From positions 3,806,501 through 3,870,500 of the forward strand of contig NZ_CP073720.1 of the NCBI RefSeq assembly GCF_025137375.1: DNA of 64,000 nucleotides, given 5' to 3'. Shown in pieces: positions 30,487-38,444 of this stretch; within the stretch, counting starts at the first letter, position 1; each line of letters starts with the position of its first letter. A program made the position numbers and the translations under genes. Source of the DNA: Dactylosporangium fulvum (GTDB taxonomy: Bacteria; Actinomycetota; Actinomycetes; Mycobacteriales; Micromonosporaceae). Under the pieces are notes generated by a model. The model was not told where the DNA came from. It saw nothing but the letters and a program-made list of their open reading frames with translations, and did no database searches.

Positions 30487-31811
30487 CACGGCTCCAGCGA
30501 GGCGAGGGCGCGCTCGGCGATCGGCGCGTCGACGGGGGAGAACTTCGGGTTGAGCGACAGCGCGAGCTGCAGCTGGATGCGCGCCGTCGCCCGGTCGCCG
30601 TTGGCGAGCGCGATCATCCCGTGGTGGTAGGCGAGCGCGGCGTCGACGCGGCCCAGCGCGCCGGCCTGCCGCACGAACGGCATCGCCTCGGCGGGCCGCC
30701 CGGCCTGCAGCAGGCTCCAGCTCAGCAGGTCGGCCACGTCGGCGAACTGCCGCCGGTGCCACTCGTTCATCGCCAGGTCCACGGCCTCGGCGGGCCGGTC
30801 GGTGGCGAGGGCCAGGGCCGCGGCGCCGAGATCGTCGGTGCCGCCGTTGGCGGTGAACAGCTGATGCGCGGCCTGCGCGAGGCGCAGCGCCGGCGCCGGG
30901 TCACGGCCGGCGAGCCGCAGCAGGCCGGCCTGTTCGAGCAGCACGTCGACGGTGGGCGTGCGCGCCACGACCTTCTCGAGGTCGGCGAGCGCGGCCTCGA
31001 GGTCACCCACGGCGGCGTCCAGCCTGGCCTTGAGCTGCCAGAGTCCGGCCGTGGCCCCGGCGGTGACCTCGGCGGTGGCTTCGGCTGTGCCATCGGATGT
31101 GGCCAGCCCGAGCGCCACGTGCCGCGCCGTGGTTGTTGTGTCGCCCGCGGCCCACGCCAGCCCGGCCAGGTGCTGGTGGCAGAACGCGACGTCGGCCGGC
31201 TCGGTCGCCGTCTCCAGCGCCCGCTCCATCAGCGCGATCGCCTCGGTCCGCCGGCCGTGCTGTTCAAGATCATAAGAGCCGCGGGTGTACGAGCTGAGGC
31301 CCGGCTTCAGGTCGAGCATCCGCTGGACGGCGGCGGTCGCCTCGGCGGGGTGGCCCAGCTGCGTCTCGGCGTCGGCGAGCACGCCGTACGCCGTGGCGGA
31401 GTACGGGTTCACGACGAGCGCCTGCTGCGCGTGCCGCTTCGCGCCGGCGAAGTCGTGCCGGGCGTTGGCCAGGGCGCCGAGTCCGGTGAGCGCGGGCTCG
31501 TTGCCCGACGGGCGGACCTCCAGCGACTTGCGCAGGGCGCCCTCGGCCTTCGGGTAGTACGCGGGGTCGGCGCCGATCCGGGACTGCTCCAGATACGCCT
31601 CGCCGAGCGCCGCCCAGGTGGTCCAGTCGCCCGGCACCGTGCGCAGCCGCTCCCGGTAGGCGTCGATCGAGGCGACCAGCCTGGTGGTCGCCGGTGGGCG
31701 GTCGACGAACGTGGCCGTGCCGGGGGAACGCTCCGGCAGGCCGGCGACGGCGCCGAGGCCGAGGAGCAGCGCGGCCGCCGGTACCACAACAAGAAACGCA
31801 TGCAGTCGCAC
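30486..31811 (-). CDS. Membrane-anchored tetratricopeptide-repeat protein
   Basis: The 441-residue protein begins with an N-terminal hydrophobic segment (about 4-25) and continues with TPR-like helical repeats over about residues 45-435, for example WTTWAALGEAYLEQSR, ALTGLGALANARHDFAGAK and TAYGVLADAETQLGHPAEA. It should be a scaffold on the outer face of the membrane. GTG 31811 was chosen because GGAGG sits 5 nt before it; the longer frame upstream runs into the terminator hairpin. It is the middle gene between DUF4331 and NicO, a grouping seen repeatedly in actinobacteria, so the three products probably work together. Confidence 0.8.
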   Translation of the reverse strand: MRLHAFLVVVPAAALLLGLGAVAGLPERSPGTATFVDRPPATTRLVASIDAYRERLRTVPGDWTTWAALGEAYLEQSRIGADPAYYPKAEGALRKSLEVRPSGNEPALTGLGALANARHDFAGAKRHAQQALVVNPYSATAYGVLADAETQLGHPAEATAAVQRMLDLKPGLSSYTRGSYDLEQHGRRTEAIALMERALETATEPADVAFCHQHLAGLAWAAGDTTTTARHVALGLATSDGTAEATAEVTAGATAGLWQLKARLDAAVGDLEAALADLEKVVARTPTVDVLLEQAGLLRLAGRDPAPALRLAQAAHQLFTANGGTDDLGAAALALATDRPAEAVDLAMNEWHRRQFADVADLLSWSLLQAGRPAEAMPFVRQAGALGRVDAALAYHHGMIALANGDRATARIQLQLALSLNPKFSPVDAPIAERALASLEP

Positions 31812-31834
31812 TGCATCCTCCTCGGGTCGGGGTG

Positions 31835-31867
31835 CCCGGGGCGGGTCCACAGTGGACCCGCCCCGGG
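31835..31867 (-). terminator. Perfect 16-bp hairpin between DUF4331 and TPR genes
   Basis: Arms 31835-31850 and 31852-31867 are fully complementary around a single central base. The repeat starts 11 nt after the DUF4331 stop and ends 23 nt before the GTG of the TPR gene. It should act as a partial terminator or an mRNA-processing or stability element that lowers expression of the downstream genes. Confidence 0.65.
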
Positions 31868-31878
31868 CGGGGAACCGG

Positions 31879-33513
31879 CTAGAGCCGGGTGGTGCCGCGG
31901 CGGCGGCGCCACCAGCCGACGAACATCAGGGTGCCGAGGCCGGCCGCGACGGCCGACGTGCCGACCGCGACGGCGGTCATGCCCATGCCGGACTCGAAGG
32001 CCGACGGCGTCGTGTCCGGGGCCGCCTCCGCCGACGGGCTCGTCGCGGTGCCGCTGCCACCGGTCGTGGCTCCGGCGCCCGTGCCGCCACCGTTGTTGAC
32101 CGACTCGCTGTTCGGCAGCGCCAGGTACGGGAACTCGGCGCCGAACGTGTTGTCGTTGGCGTCGACCTTGTCGCCGGCCGCGAGCGCGTCGACGAGCTTG
32201 CCGGTCTGCGCCGCGCCCTCGACGGCCTGGACGGCGATGTCGACCGCGTCGTCGGTGAGCCGCCGGCCGTTCGGGAAGCCCTGCAGGTCACCGGCGAGGA
32301 CACCGAGCCGGTTCGGCTGTGCGGTCACCGGCACGGACAGGTTGAGCCGCAGCATCTCCGCCGGGCGGAACCTGCTCGCGTCCACGTCGGCGTTGTTGAG
32401 CTGCGAGTTGAGGTCCGCCTTGATCGGCCCGCCGGCCTTCGTGGTGATGCCGGTCAGGAAGATCTCGATGAGGTCGTTGCGCGGCGCCGGGGGCGCGGGC
32501 ACCTTGTAGATGCCCTCGATGAGCTTCGGCAGCTCCGGGTCGGTGACCCGGGCCACGACCGCCGGGATGTCGGCGTCCTTGTCGGGGCTGATCGAGTTGA
32601 ACGCGTCCTTCAGCGACGCGGGCACGACCACCTCGTTGACCAGCGGGTTGCCGAGCCGGGACACCTGGACCCGGTCGCCGCCGACGGCGGCCGGCTGGCC
32701 GGTGACGCGGGTCTTCGCCCGCTCGGTCGTGGTCCAGATGCCGATGACCGGGTTGCGCTTCGCGTCGCCCTTCAGGGCCACGTCGGAGAACGGGACCTGC
32801 AGGGCGATCGTGTTGACGTTGAACCCGGCGAGGGTGTCCTGGCCGACCTCGCTCAGGTCCCCGCCGTACAGCAGGTCGAACACCCGCAGGTCGAGGAAGA
32901 ACGGGTCGTCGGCCTGGCCGGCGAAGACGTTCCAGCCGCCCGGCAGGCGCTTGTCGGCCTCGCTGCGCAGCTTGGCGTAGTCGGGCATGGTGGCCTTGCC
33001 GACCCGCGACGGTGCCACCGGGGCGCCGGTGACGCGGGTCTTGAACGGCTGGCCGTTGAACGACGACTCGAGCGTGTAGGTCTGCCGGAAGAGCAGGTTC
33101 TCGTCGTCGATCGAGGTGACCGGGCCGTTGGCGTAGAGGAAGGTGTTGCCGCCGCGCTTGTCGACGTTCTGGAACGTCCACCGGAAGACCGCGTCGGCCT
33201 TGGCGTCGCCGTCGTTGTCGACGTTGATGTTGTAGACGGCGTCGGTCGCGAACGGGTAGAAGTTCGGGCCGCTGTGGGGCTCCTCGAACGGCTGCCAGTT
33301 GGCGATGAACGTGACGTAGCCGGCACGCTCGGGGCTGACGAACGCGTAGAGGTCGGTGTTGTCGACGGCCGGGTCGGCCGCGATCAGCGGGGCCTCGCGG
33401 TGGCTCGACGCCGCTGAGGTGGCCGGCCCCAGGCCGAGGAACGCGACTCCGGCCGCCGCGAGGGCGGCGGCCGCGGCGCGCCACCGGCGACCGGCAGGGG
33501 TTGCAGTGCGCAT
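31879..33513 (-). CDS. Secreted, C-terminally anchored DUF4331 protein
   Basis: The 544-residue protein has a signal peptide (about 1-36, ending near ATSAASSHREAP) and a DUF4331 core. The core shows SSHREAPLIAADPAVDNTDL, YAFVSPERAGYVTF, AVYNINVDNDGDAKAD and the C-terminal FPNGRRLTDDAVDIAVQAV. A Gly/Thr/Ser-rich linker (about 480-510) leads to one C-terminal TM segment followed by WWRRRRG, so the domain is held outside the cell. The biochemical function of DUF4331 is unknown. A GGGAGG about 8 nt upstream supports ATG 33513. It is the first gene of the set followed by TPR and NicO-type genes. Confidence 0.85.
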   Translation of the reverse strand: MRTATPAGRRWRAAAAALAAAGVAFLGLGPATSAASSHREAPLIAADPAVDNTDLYAFVSPERAGYVTFIANWQPFEEPHSGPNFYPFATDAVYNINVDNDGDAKADAVFRWTFQNVDKRGGNTFLYANGPVTSIDDENLLFRQTYTLESSFNGQPFKTRVTGAPVAPSRVGKATMPDYAKLRSEADKRLPGGWNVFAGQADDPFFLDLRVFDLLYGGDLSEVGQDTLAGFNVNTIALQVPFSDVALKGDAKRNPVIGIWTTTERAKTRVTGQPAAVGGDRVQVSRLGNPLVNEVVVPASLKDAFNSISPDKDADIPAVVARVTDPELPKLIEGIYKVPAPPAPRNDLIEIFLTGITTKAGGPIKADLNSQLNNADVDASRFRPAEMLRLNLSVPVTAQPNRLGVLAGDLQGFPNGRRLTDDAVDIAVQAVEGAAQTGKLVDALAAGDKVDANDNTFGAEFPYLALPNSESVNNGGGTGAGATTGGSGTATSPSAEAAPDTTPSAFESGMGMTAVAVGTSAVAAGLGTLMFVGWWRRRRGTTRL

Positions 33514-33954
33514 GTCCGTGGTCCTCCCACATCGATGGCGGTCCGGGCTGTCGAACCGCCTGCGGGAGGACTTCGGAGCCACTGCGCTCGATGGCTGGTG
33601 AGTGTGAGATACCGGTCACTGAGCAATCCGCGCCGGCCGCGGCGCCGAACCGGTATTTCGGCGGTTCGCAGGTCGCGGCTTTTGCCGTGTGGCAATTTCT
33701 TGTACAGTCGACACGTCCCACCGATGTGCGCGGGTCCGTCCAGAAACGGCGGCCAACCTGCGGCGTGGCGACACCGGAGTTCTCCGCCGGCGCTCAAGAC
33801 ACGGGTGCCTCTCGCGTCGAACCTGACCGGTCCTGACGAGCCTGCCCTCTTGAGCCTGCCTTCGTGCCTGCGCTGACGAGGTGCCCGCTCGATCACCCAC
33901 CGAAACCCTCATCCAGGGCTTCCGTCGTGGCATCGATCGAAAGGCTGATGTGTC
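33514..33954. promoter_or_regulatory. 441-bp divergent promoter region of DUF4331 and sigma-factor genes
   Basis: No gene is supported here. A less GC-rich stretch around 33680-33710 contains ttgccg (33682-33687) and tacagt (33703-33708), 15 bp apart, a possible promoter reading toward the sigma-factor gene. The remaining 250 bp before the sigma GTG would be a long leader. I see no riboswitch or clear operator. Confidence 0.35.
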
Positions 33955-34815
33955 GTGACTGTCGATATCGAGCACACCGTTCCCGTCCGGCCCACCGTTC
34001 CCACCGGGCACAGCGCCCCCGCGGGCCGGCACACGCACGCCCCGTCGCGGGCCAACCGGGAGACCGACGCGCAGGCCAAGGCGCTGCTGTCGCTCATGGC
34101 CGACCTGCCCGCCGGCGCGGACCGGGACCGGGCCCGCACGCGGCTCATCGAGCTGTACATCCCGCTGGCCGAATACCTCGCCCGGCGCTTCCGCAACCGC
34201 GGCGAGCAGTTCGACGACCTCGTCCAGGTCGCCAACCTCGGCCTGATCAAGTCCGTCGACGGCTACGACCCGACCCGCGGCGCCGCGTTCACCAGCTACG
34301 CGATCCCGATGATCGTCGGCGAGGTCAAGCGCCACTTCCGCGACAAGGGCTGGGACGTCCGCGTCCCCCGCCGGCTCCAGGAGCTGCGGCTGGAGATCAG
34401 CAAGGTGACCGGCGATCTCGCGCAGGACCTCGGCCGGGCGCCGACGGTCGCCGACCTCGCCGCCCGGCTCGAGGTGAGCGAGGAGGAGGTCATCGAGGGC
34501 CTGGAGTGCGGCCAGGCGTATCGGGCGCTGTCGCTCGACGCGCCGGTCGGCGACGCCGGTGACACCGGCGCGGCGGGCCTCGGCGACCTGCTCGGCGGCG
34601 AGGACCCCGACATGCGCAACGTCGAGAACCGCGAGGCGCTGCGGCCGCTGCTGGCCAAGCTCCCCGAGCGCGAGCAGAAGATCATCGCGATGCGCTTCCA
34701 CGGCAACCTGACCCAGTCCCAGATCGCGATCGAGCTCGGCATCTCCCAGATGCACGTCTCCCGCCTCCTGGCCGGCGCGCTGCGCTCGCTGCGCGAGCAG
34801 CTGAGCAAGGACTGA
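33955..34815 (+). CDS. SigB/SigF-type RNA polymerase sigma factor
   Basis: The 286-residue group 3 sigma factor has region 2 (FDDLVQVANLGLIKSVDGYD, FTSYAIPMIVGEVKRHFRDK), region 3 (about 160-205) and region 4 (LPEREQKIIAMRFHGNLTQ, IAIELGISQMHVSRLLAGAL). It belongs to the SigB/SigF group that usually controls stress or sporulation genes and is held by an RsbW-like anti-sigma factor. No anti-sigma or anti-anti-sigma gene is adjacent. The start is GTG 33955 with AAGG a few bases upstream; the N-terminus (about 1-35) is a Pro/His-rich tail. Confidence 0.93.
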   Translation: MTVDIEHTVPVRPTVPTGHSAPAGRHTHAPSRANRETDAQAKALLSLMADLPAGADRDRARTRLIELYIPLAEYLARRFRNRGEQFDDLVQVANLGLIKSVDGYDPTRGAAFTSYAIPMIVGEVKRHFRDKGWDVRVPRRLQELRLEISKVTGDLAQDLGRAPTVADLAARLEVSEEEVIEGLECGQAYRALSLDAPVGDAGDTGAAGLGDLLGGEDPDMRNVENREALRPLLAKLPEREQKIIAMRFHGNLTQSQIAIELGISQMHVSRLLAGALRSLREQLSKD

Positions 34816-34818
34816 GGC

Positions 34819-34860
34819 GGGGGCACGGACGATCCGGGGGCACGGACGATCCGGGGCACG
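34819..34860 (+). repeat. 17-bp tandem repeat (about 2.5 copies) after the sigma-factor gene
   Basis: Copies at 34819-34835 and 34836-34852 are identical, and a partial third follows to 34860. It begins 3 nt after the stop codon. It is probably a slippage product. Confidence 0.8.
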
Positions 34861-34961
34861 CCCGCCGGCCGCGGGCTCACCCACACGGGTGCCATCCCCT
34901 GCCGTCTTCGCGTGGCCGCGTCCCTGCCGGGCCGGCGACCCCTACCGTTGTCGGCGAGGGG

Positions 34962-35162
34962 GTGGGCGAAATGGGTAAATCGCCGGAGTTGAAGTGGGTC
35001 CTGCGGCCGGACCGGAGCGGCGCCGACCACGCCGCGCTCGCGGAGCACGCGGGCAAGGAGATCTACGCGTTCGGCGACACCGACCCGGCGGGCCGGGTCG
35101 AGGTGACGCTCACCGACGGCACCCGGGTGCGCGTCCGCCGCTCGGAGCTCATTCCCTGCTGA
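34962..35162 (+). CDS. Small conserved-looking hypothetical protein
   Basis: The 66-residue protein has a clear beta-rich C-terminus (EIYAFGDTDPAGRVEVTLTD, RVRVRRSELIPC) resembling a small SH3-like barrel. A purine-rich GAGGGGG lies just upstream; GTG 34962 or ATG 34971 could be the start. G/C third-position bias is that of a real gene. The function is unknown. It lies 54 bp before the MetF-like gene on the same strand. Confidence 0.55.
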   Translation: MGEMGKSPELKWVLRPDRSGADHAALAEHAGKEIYAFGDTDPAGRVEVTLTDGTRVRVRRSELIPC

Positions 35163-35215
35163 AGGGGCGTCGGGGCGGAGAGCGGGTCAGGGCCGCGGGC
35201 GGCTAGGGTAGGGGC

Positions 35216-36028
35216 GTGAACCGGTTCGAGGTGGTCTGTGAGATCGAGCCCCCAACCCGGCCGGACATCCGGCACGTCCGGCACCAGATCGGGGTGCTCG
35301 CGCCGGTCGCCCACTCGTTCCTCATCCCCGACAACCACATCGGGCGGGCCACCGTCTCCAGCATCGCCGTCGCGCATGAAGTGGCGGCGATGGGCGGGCG
35401 CAGCATCGCCTGCCTGAACTCCCGCGACCGCAACCTGCTGGGCTTCCAGCGGGACATGCTGACCGCCGCGGCGTACGGCGTGGAGGAGTTCCTGTTCGTC
35501 CACGGCGACAAGCCGACGGCCGGCGACCGCACCGGCGAGCTCAACGTCCGCATGATGATCGCCGAGGCGCGGGCGATGGGGGAGCGGCCCGGCTTCCGGC
35601 CGCCGCGCATCGGGGTGGCGGCCGGCCTGCGCCGCGTGCCGTCCTGGAAGCGCGCGGCCGACTTCGTGTTCGCCCAGATGAGCTTCTCCGTCGACGGGCT
35701 GCTGCGCTGGCGGGACTCGGCCGGGCTGGACGTTCCGGTGTACGCCGGGGTGCTCGTCCTGTCCAGCGCCGCCATGGCCCGCCGGCTGGCGGCGACCATC
35801 CCGGACATCGACATCCCCGCCGACCTGGTCGACCGGGTCGAGGCCGACCGGCGGGCCGGCGTCGACGCCGCGTGCGAGCAGGTCGCCGCGCTGCGCGACA
35901 GCGGCGCCTTCGACGGCGTCCACCTGGTCACGGTCTCCCGCTACCGCGAGGTCGCGCTGCTGCTGGAGAGCATGCTCGCCGCGCCGCCGCTCAGCGGTGG
36001 AACACCTGGCGGTATGTCCCCGGCGTGA
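35216..36028 (+). CDS. Methylenetetrahydrofolate reductase-like protein
   Basis: The 270-residue TIM-barrel protein has FEVVCEIEPPTRPDIRHVR at the N-terminus, NSRDRNLLGFQRDMLTA, FLFVHGDKPTAGDRTG (the MTHFR family GD-P region) and YAGVLVLSSAAMARRLA. The family reduces 5,10-methylene-THF to 5-methyl-THF using FAD, but short actinobacterial forms of this type may use other cofactors or substrates. GTG 35216 follows AGGG. Its 3' end overlaps the convergent AraC-type gene by 38 bp. Confidence 0.75.
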   Translation: MNRFEVVCEIEPPTRPDIRHVRHQIGVLAPVAHSFLIPDNHIGRATVSSIAVAHEVAAMGGRSIACLNSRDRNLLGFQRDMLTAAAYGVEEFLFVHGDKPTAGDRTGELNVRMMIAEARAMGERPGFRPPRIGVAAGLRRVPSWKRAADFVFAQMSFSVDGLLRWRDSAGLDVPVYAGVLVLSSAAMARRLAATIPDIDIPADLVDRVEADRRAGVDAACEQVAALRDSGAFDGVHLVTVSRYREVALLLESMLAAPPLSGGTPGGMSPA

Positions 36029-36989
36029 CGCTCGTCTGCCGCACGAAGTGGGTGCGCAGGTTGGCGGGGGTGCCGAAGCCGCTGCGGTGCGCGATCCGCT
36101 CGATCGAGTCGTCCGTCGTCTCGAGCAGCTCCTGCGCGAGCCGCACGCGCTGCCCGACCAGCCACTGCAACGGTGTGGTCCCGAGGCTCTCACGGAACCG
36201 GCGGGCGAACGTCCGCGGGCTGAGCCGCGCCTGCCGCGCCAGGTCGGCGACGGTCAGCGGCTGGTCGAGCCGCTCCCGCGCCCAGTCGAGCGCACCGGCG
36301 AGCGTGTCGGGCGTCCGGGGCCGCTGGGGCAGGTTCGCGAACTGTGACTGGCCGCCGTCGCGGTGCGGCGGCACCACCATCCGGCGCGCGACCTCGTTGG
36401 CGACCGCCGCGCCGTGGTCGAGCCGCACCAGGTGCAGGCACAGGTCGATCGCCGCGCCGGTCCCGGCGGAGGTGAACACGTCGCCGTCCTGCGTGTAGAG
36501 CACGTCGGGGTCGAACGTGACGGCCGGGTAGCGCTGGGCGAAGTCGAACGCGTTCATCCAGTGTGTGGTGGCCCGGCGGCCGTCGAGCAGGCCCGCGGCG
36601 GCCAGCACGTACGCCCCCGTGCAGATCGCGACGATCCGCCGGCCGTTCTCGTGCGCCTTGCGGACGGTGCGGACCAGCTCGTCGGGCGGCTCGATCTGCT
36701 TGGCCCGCGCGAAGGCCGGCAGGATCAGGGTGTCGACGTCGGCGAGGGTCTCGAGGGGGTACGGCGCGTCGACCGTCAGACCCGACCGCGCCGCGTGGCG
36801 GCCCGGTGTCACGGCCGCGAAGCGCAGCTCGTACCACGGGTCGGCCAGGTCGGCCCGGTCGATGCCGAAGACCTCGCAGGGCACCGCGAGCTCGAAGACC
36901 GGCAGGTCCTCGGTGACGGCGACCCCGACCACGTGACGGCGCTGAGCACTCCGGGCGCGCTGGGCGCTCTGCGGACTCTGCCGACTCAT
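35991..36989 (-). CDS. AraC-family regulator with DJ-1/GATase1-like domain (GlxA/FtrA type)
   Basis: The 332-residue regulator has an N-terminal DJ-1/PfpI-like domain (about 18-185) with VGVAVTEDLPVFELAVPCEV and the nucleophile-elbow-like IVAICTGAYVLAAAG, where a Cys is present, and a C-terminal AraC DNA-binding domain (about 225-325) with VADLARQARLSPRTFARRF and IAHRSGFGTPANLRTHF. It probably activates a nearby catabolic or transport operon; the divergent amino-acid exporter gene, 72 bp away, is the natural candidate. ATG 36989 was chosen. Confidence 0.9.
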   Translation of the reverse strand: MSRQSPQSAQRARSAQRRHVVGVAVTEDLPVFELAVPCEVFGIDRADLADPWYELRFAAVTPGRHAARSGLTVDAPYPLETLADVDTLILPAFARAKQIEPPDELVRTVRKAHENGRRIVAICTGAYVLAAAGLLDGRRATTHWMNAFDFAQRYPAVTFDPDVLYTQDGDVFTSAGTGAAIDLCLHLVRLDHGAAVANEVARRMVVPPHRDGGQSQFANLPQRPRTPDTLAGALDWARERLDQPLTVADLARQARLSPRTFARRFRESLGTTPLQWLVGQRVRLAQELLETTDDSIERIAHRSGFGTPANLRTHFVRQTSVTPGTYRQVFHR

Positions 36990-37061
36990 GGCACGAATGT
37001 ATCCGAGGATGGCATTCCTGCCACTCACGGCTCGGGTCGTACGACATCCAAAATGAAGATC

Positions 37062-38444
37062 ATGATGACTGTGCCACAAGGGGCGGCGCTGTCGATCGGG
37101 GCGGTGCTCGGCACCGGGGTGATCGCCCTGCCCGCGCTCGCCGCCCAGACCGCGGGCCCGGCGTCGCTGCTCGCCTGGGCCGCGCTGATCCTGCTGTCCG
37201 TCCCGCTCGCCGCGACCTTCGCCGCGCTCGGCGCCCGGCACCCGGACGCGGGCGGCGTCGCGACCTACGTGCGGCGGGCCTTCGGCGCGCGGGCCGCGGC
37301 GGTCGTCGGCTGGTCGTTCTACTTCGCGGTGCCGATCGGCACGCCCGCCGCCGCGCTGTTCGGCGGCGCCTACGTCGCGGCGGCGCTCGGCGGCGGTACC
37401 CGCACCGTGCTGCTCACCGCGGTCGGGCTGATGCTCGTCGTGACCGTCGGCAACCTCGGCGGCGTGCGGGTCTCCGGCCGGCTGCAGCTCGGCCTCGCCG
37501 CGCTGCTCATCACGCTCCTGCTCACCGCCACCGCGACGTCGCTGCCGCACGCCGACCCGGCGAACCTGCACCCGTTCGCCCCGCACGGCTGGTGGGCCGT
37601 CGGATCCGCCGCGGCGGTGCTGGTCTGGGGCTTCGCCGGCTGGGAGGCGGTCACCTCGCTCGCCGCGGACTTCCGCCGCCCGGCACGCGACCTGCCCCGC
37701 GCGACCGCGATCGCGCTGCTGGTCGTCGGCGTGCTGTACTTCGGCATCGCCGCCGCGAGCATCCTGGTCCTCGGTCCGGCCGCCACCGGCGACGCACCCC
37801 TCGCCGAGCTGCTGGCCCGCGGCGTCGGCGGTCAGGTCCGGGCCATCGCCGCGGCGGCGGCCGTCCTGCTCACGCTCGGCACCATGAACGCCTACCACGC
37901 GGGCGCCGCCAAGCTCGGCGCCGCCCTCGGCCGCGACGGCGCGCTGCCGGCGTGGTTCGCGCGCGGCTCCGGCGCCGGTGAGGTGCCCCGCCGCAGCCTC
38001 GCCGTGGTGGCCGGGCTCGGCGGCGTGTCGATGCTGGTGGTGGCCCTGACCGGGACCACCACCCGGGCCCTCGTCCTGCTCACGAGCGGCGCGTTCGTGC
38101 TGGTGTACCTCATGGGCTCCGCCGCCGCCCTCCGCCTCCTGCCGCGCCGGTCCCCGGCGTGGTGGTGCGCCGGGGTCTCCCTGGTCGCGTCGCTCGCCCT
38201 GCTGGTGCTCACCGGGTGGTACGTGCTGAGCACGCTCGTCGTCGCCGCCGGCGCCCTGCTCTACGTGCGCCGGACCCGGGCGGGCCGGCACCCCACTCCC
38301 CGGGGTGACCGGCCCGCCCGTGCTGCCGCCGTCCGGCCCGTGGCGTACCGGGCGGCGGCCCCACCAGGGAGCGTGGCTCAGGAGGACGTCTCAGCCGTCG
38401 CGCGCTTGGCGGGTCTGACCGGTGAGGCCAGGTTTGACGAGTGA
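37062..38444 (+). CDS. APC-superfamily amino-acid permease/exporter (YjeH-like)
   Basis: The 460-residue membrane protein has about 12 TMs. TM1 has IGAVLGTGVIALPALAAQ, the APC substrate-binding glycine pattern. VLVWGFAGWEAVTSLAADF and the later LGTMNAYHAGAAKLGAALG resemble the YjeH group, which in E. coli exports methionine and branched-chain amino acids. Three starts (ATG 37053, 37062, 37065) are possible. It is divergent from the AraC/DJ-1 regulator and overlaps the convergent MFS gene by 54 bp. Confidence 0.8.
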   Translation: MMTVPQGAALSIGAVLGTGVIALPALAAQTAGPASLLAWAALILLSVPLAATFAALGARHPDAGGVATYVRRAFGARAAAVVGWSFYFAVPIGTPAAALFGGAYVAAALGGGTRTVLLTAVGLMLVVTVGNLGGVRVSGRLQLGLAALLITLLLTATATSLPHADPANLHPFAPHGWWAVGSAAAVLVWGFAGWEAVTSLAADFRRPARDLPRATAIALLVVGVLYFGIAAASILVLGPAATGDAPLAELLARGVGGQVRAIAAAAAVLLTLGTMNAYHAGAAKLGAALGRDGALPAWFARGSGAGEVPRRSLAVVAGLGGVSMLVVALTGTTTRALVLLTSGAFVLVYLMGSAAALRLLPRRSPAWWCAGVSLVASLALLVLTGWYVLSTLVVAAGALLYVRRTRAGRHPTPRGDRPARAAAVRPVAYRAAAPPGSVAQEDVSAVARLAGLTGEARFDE

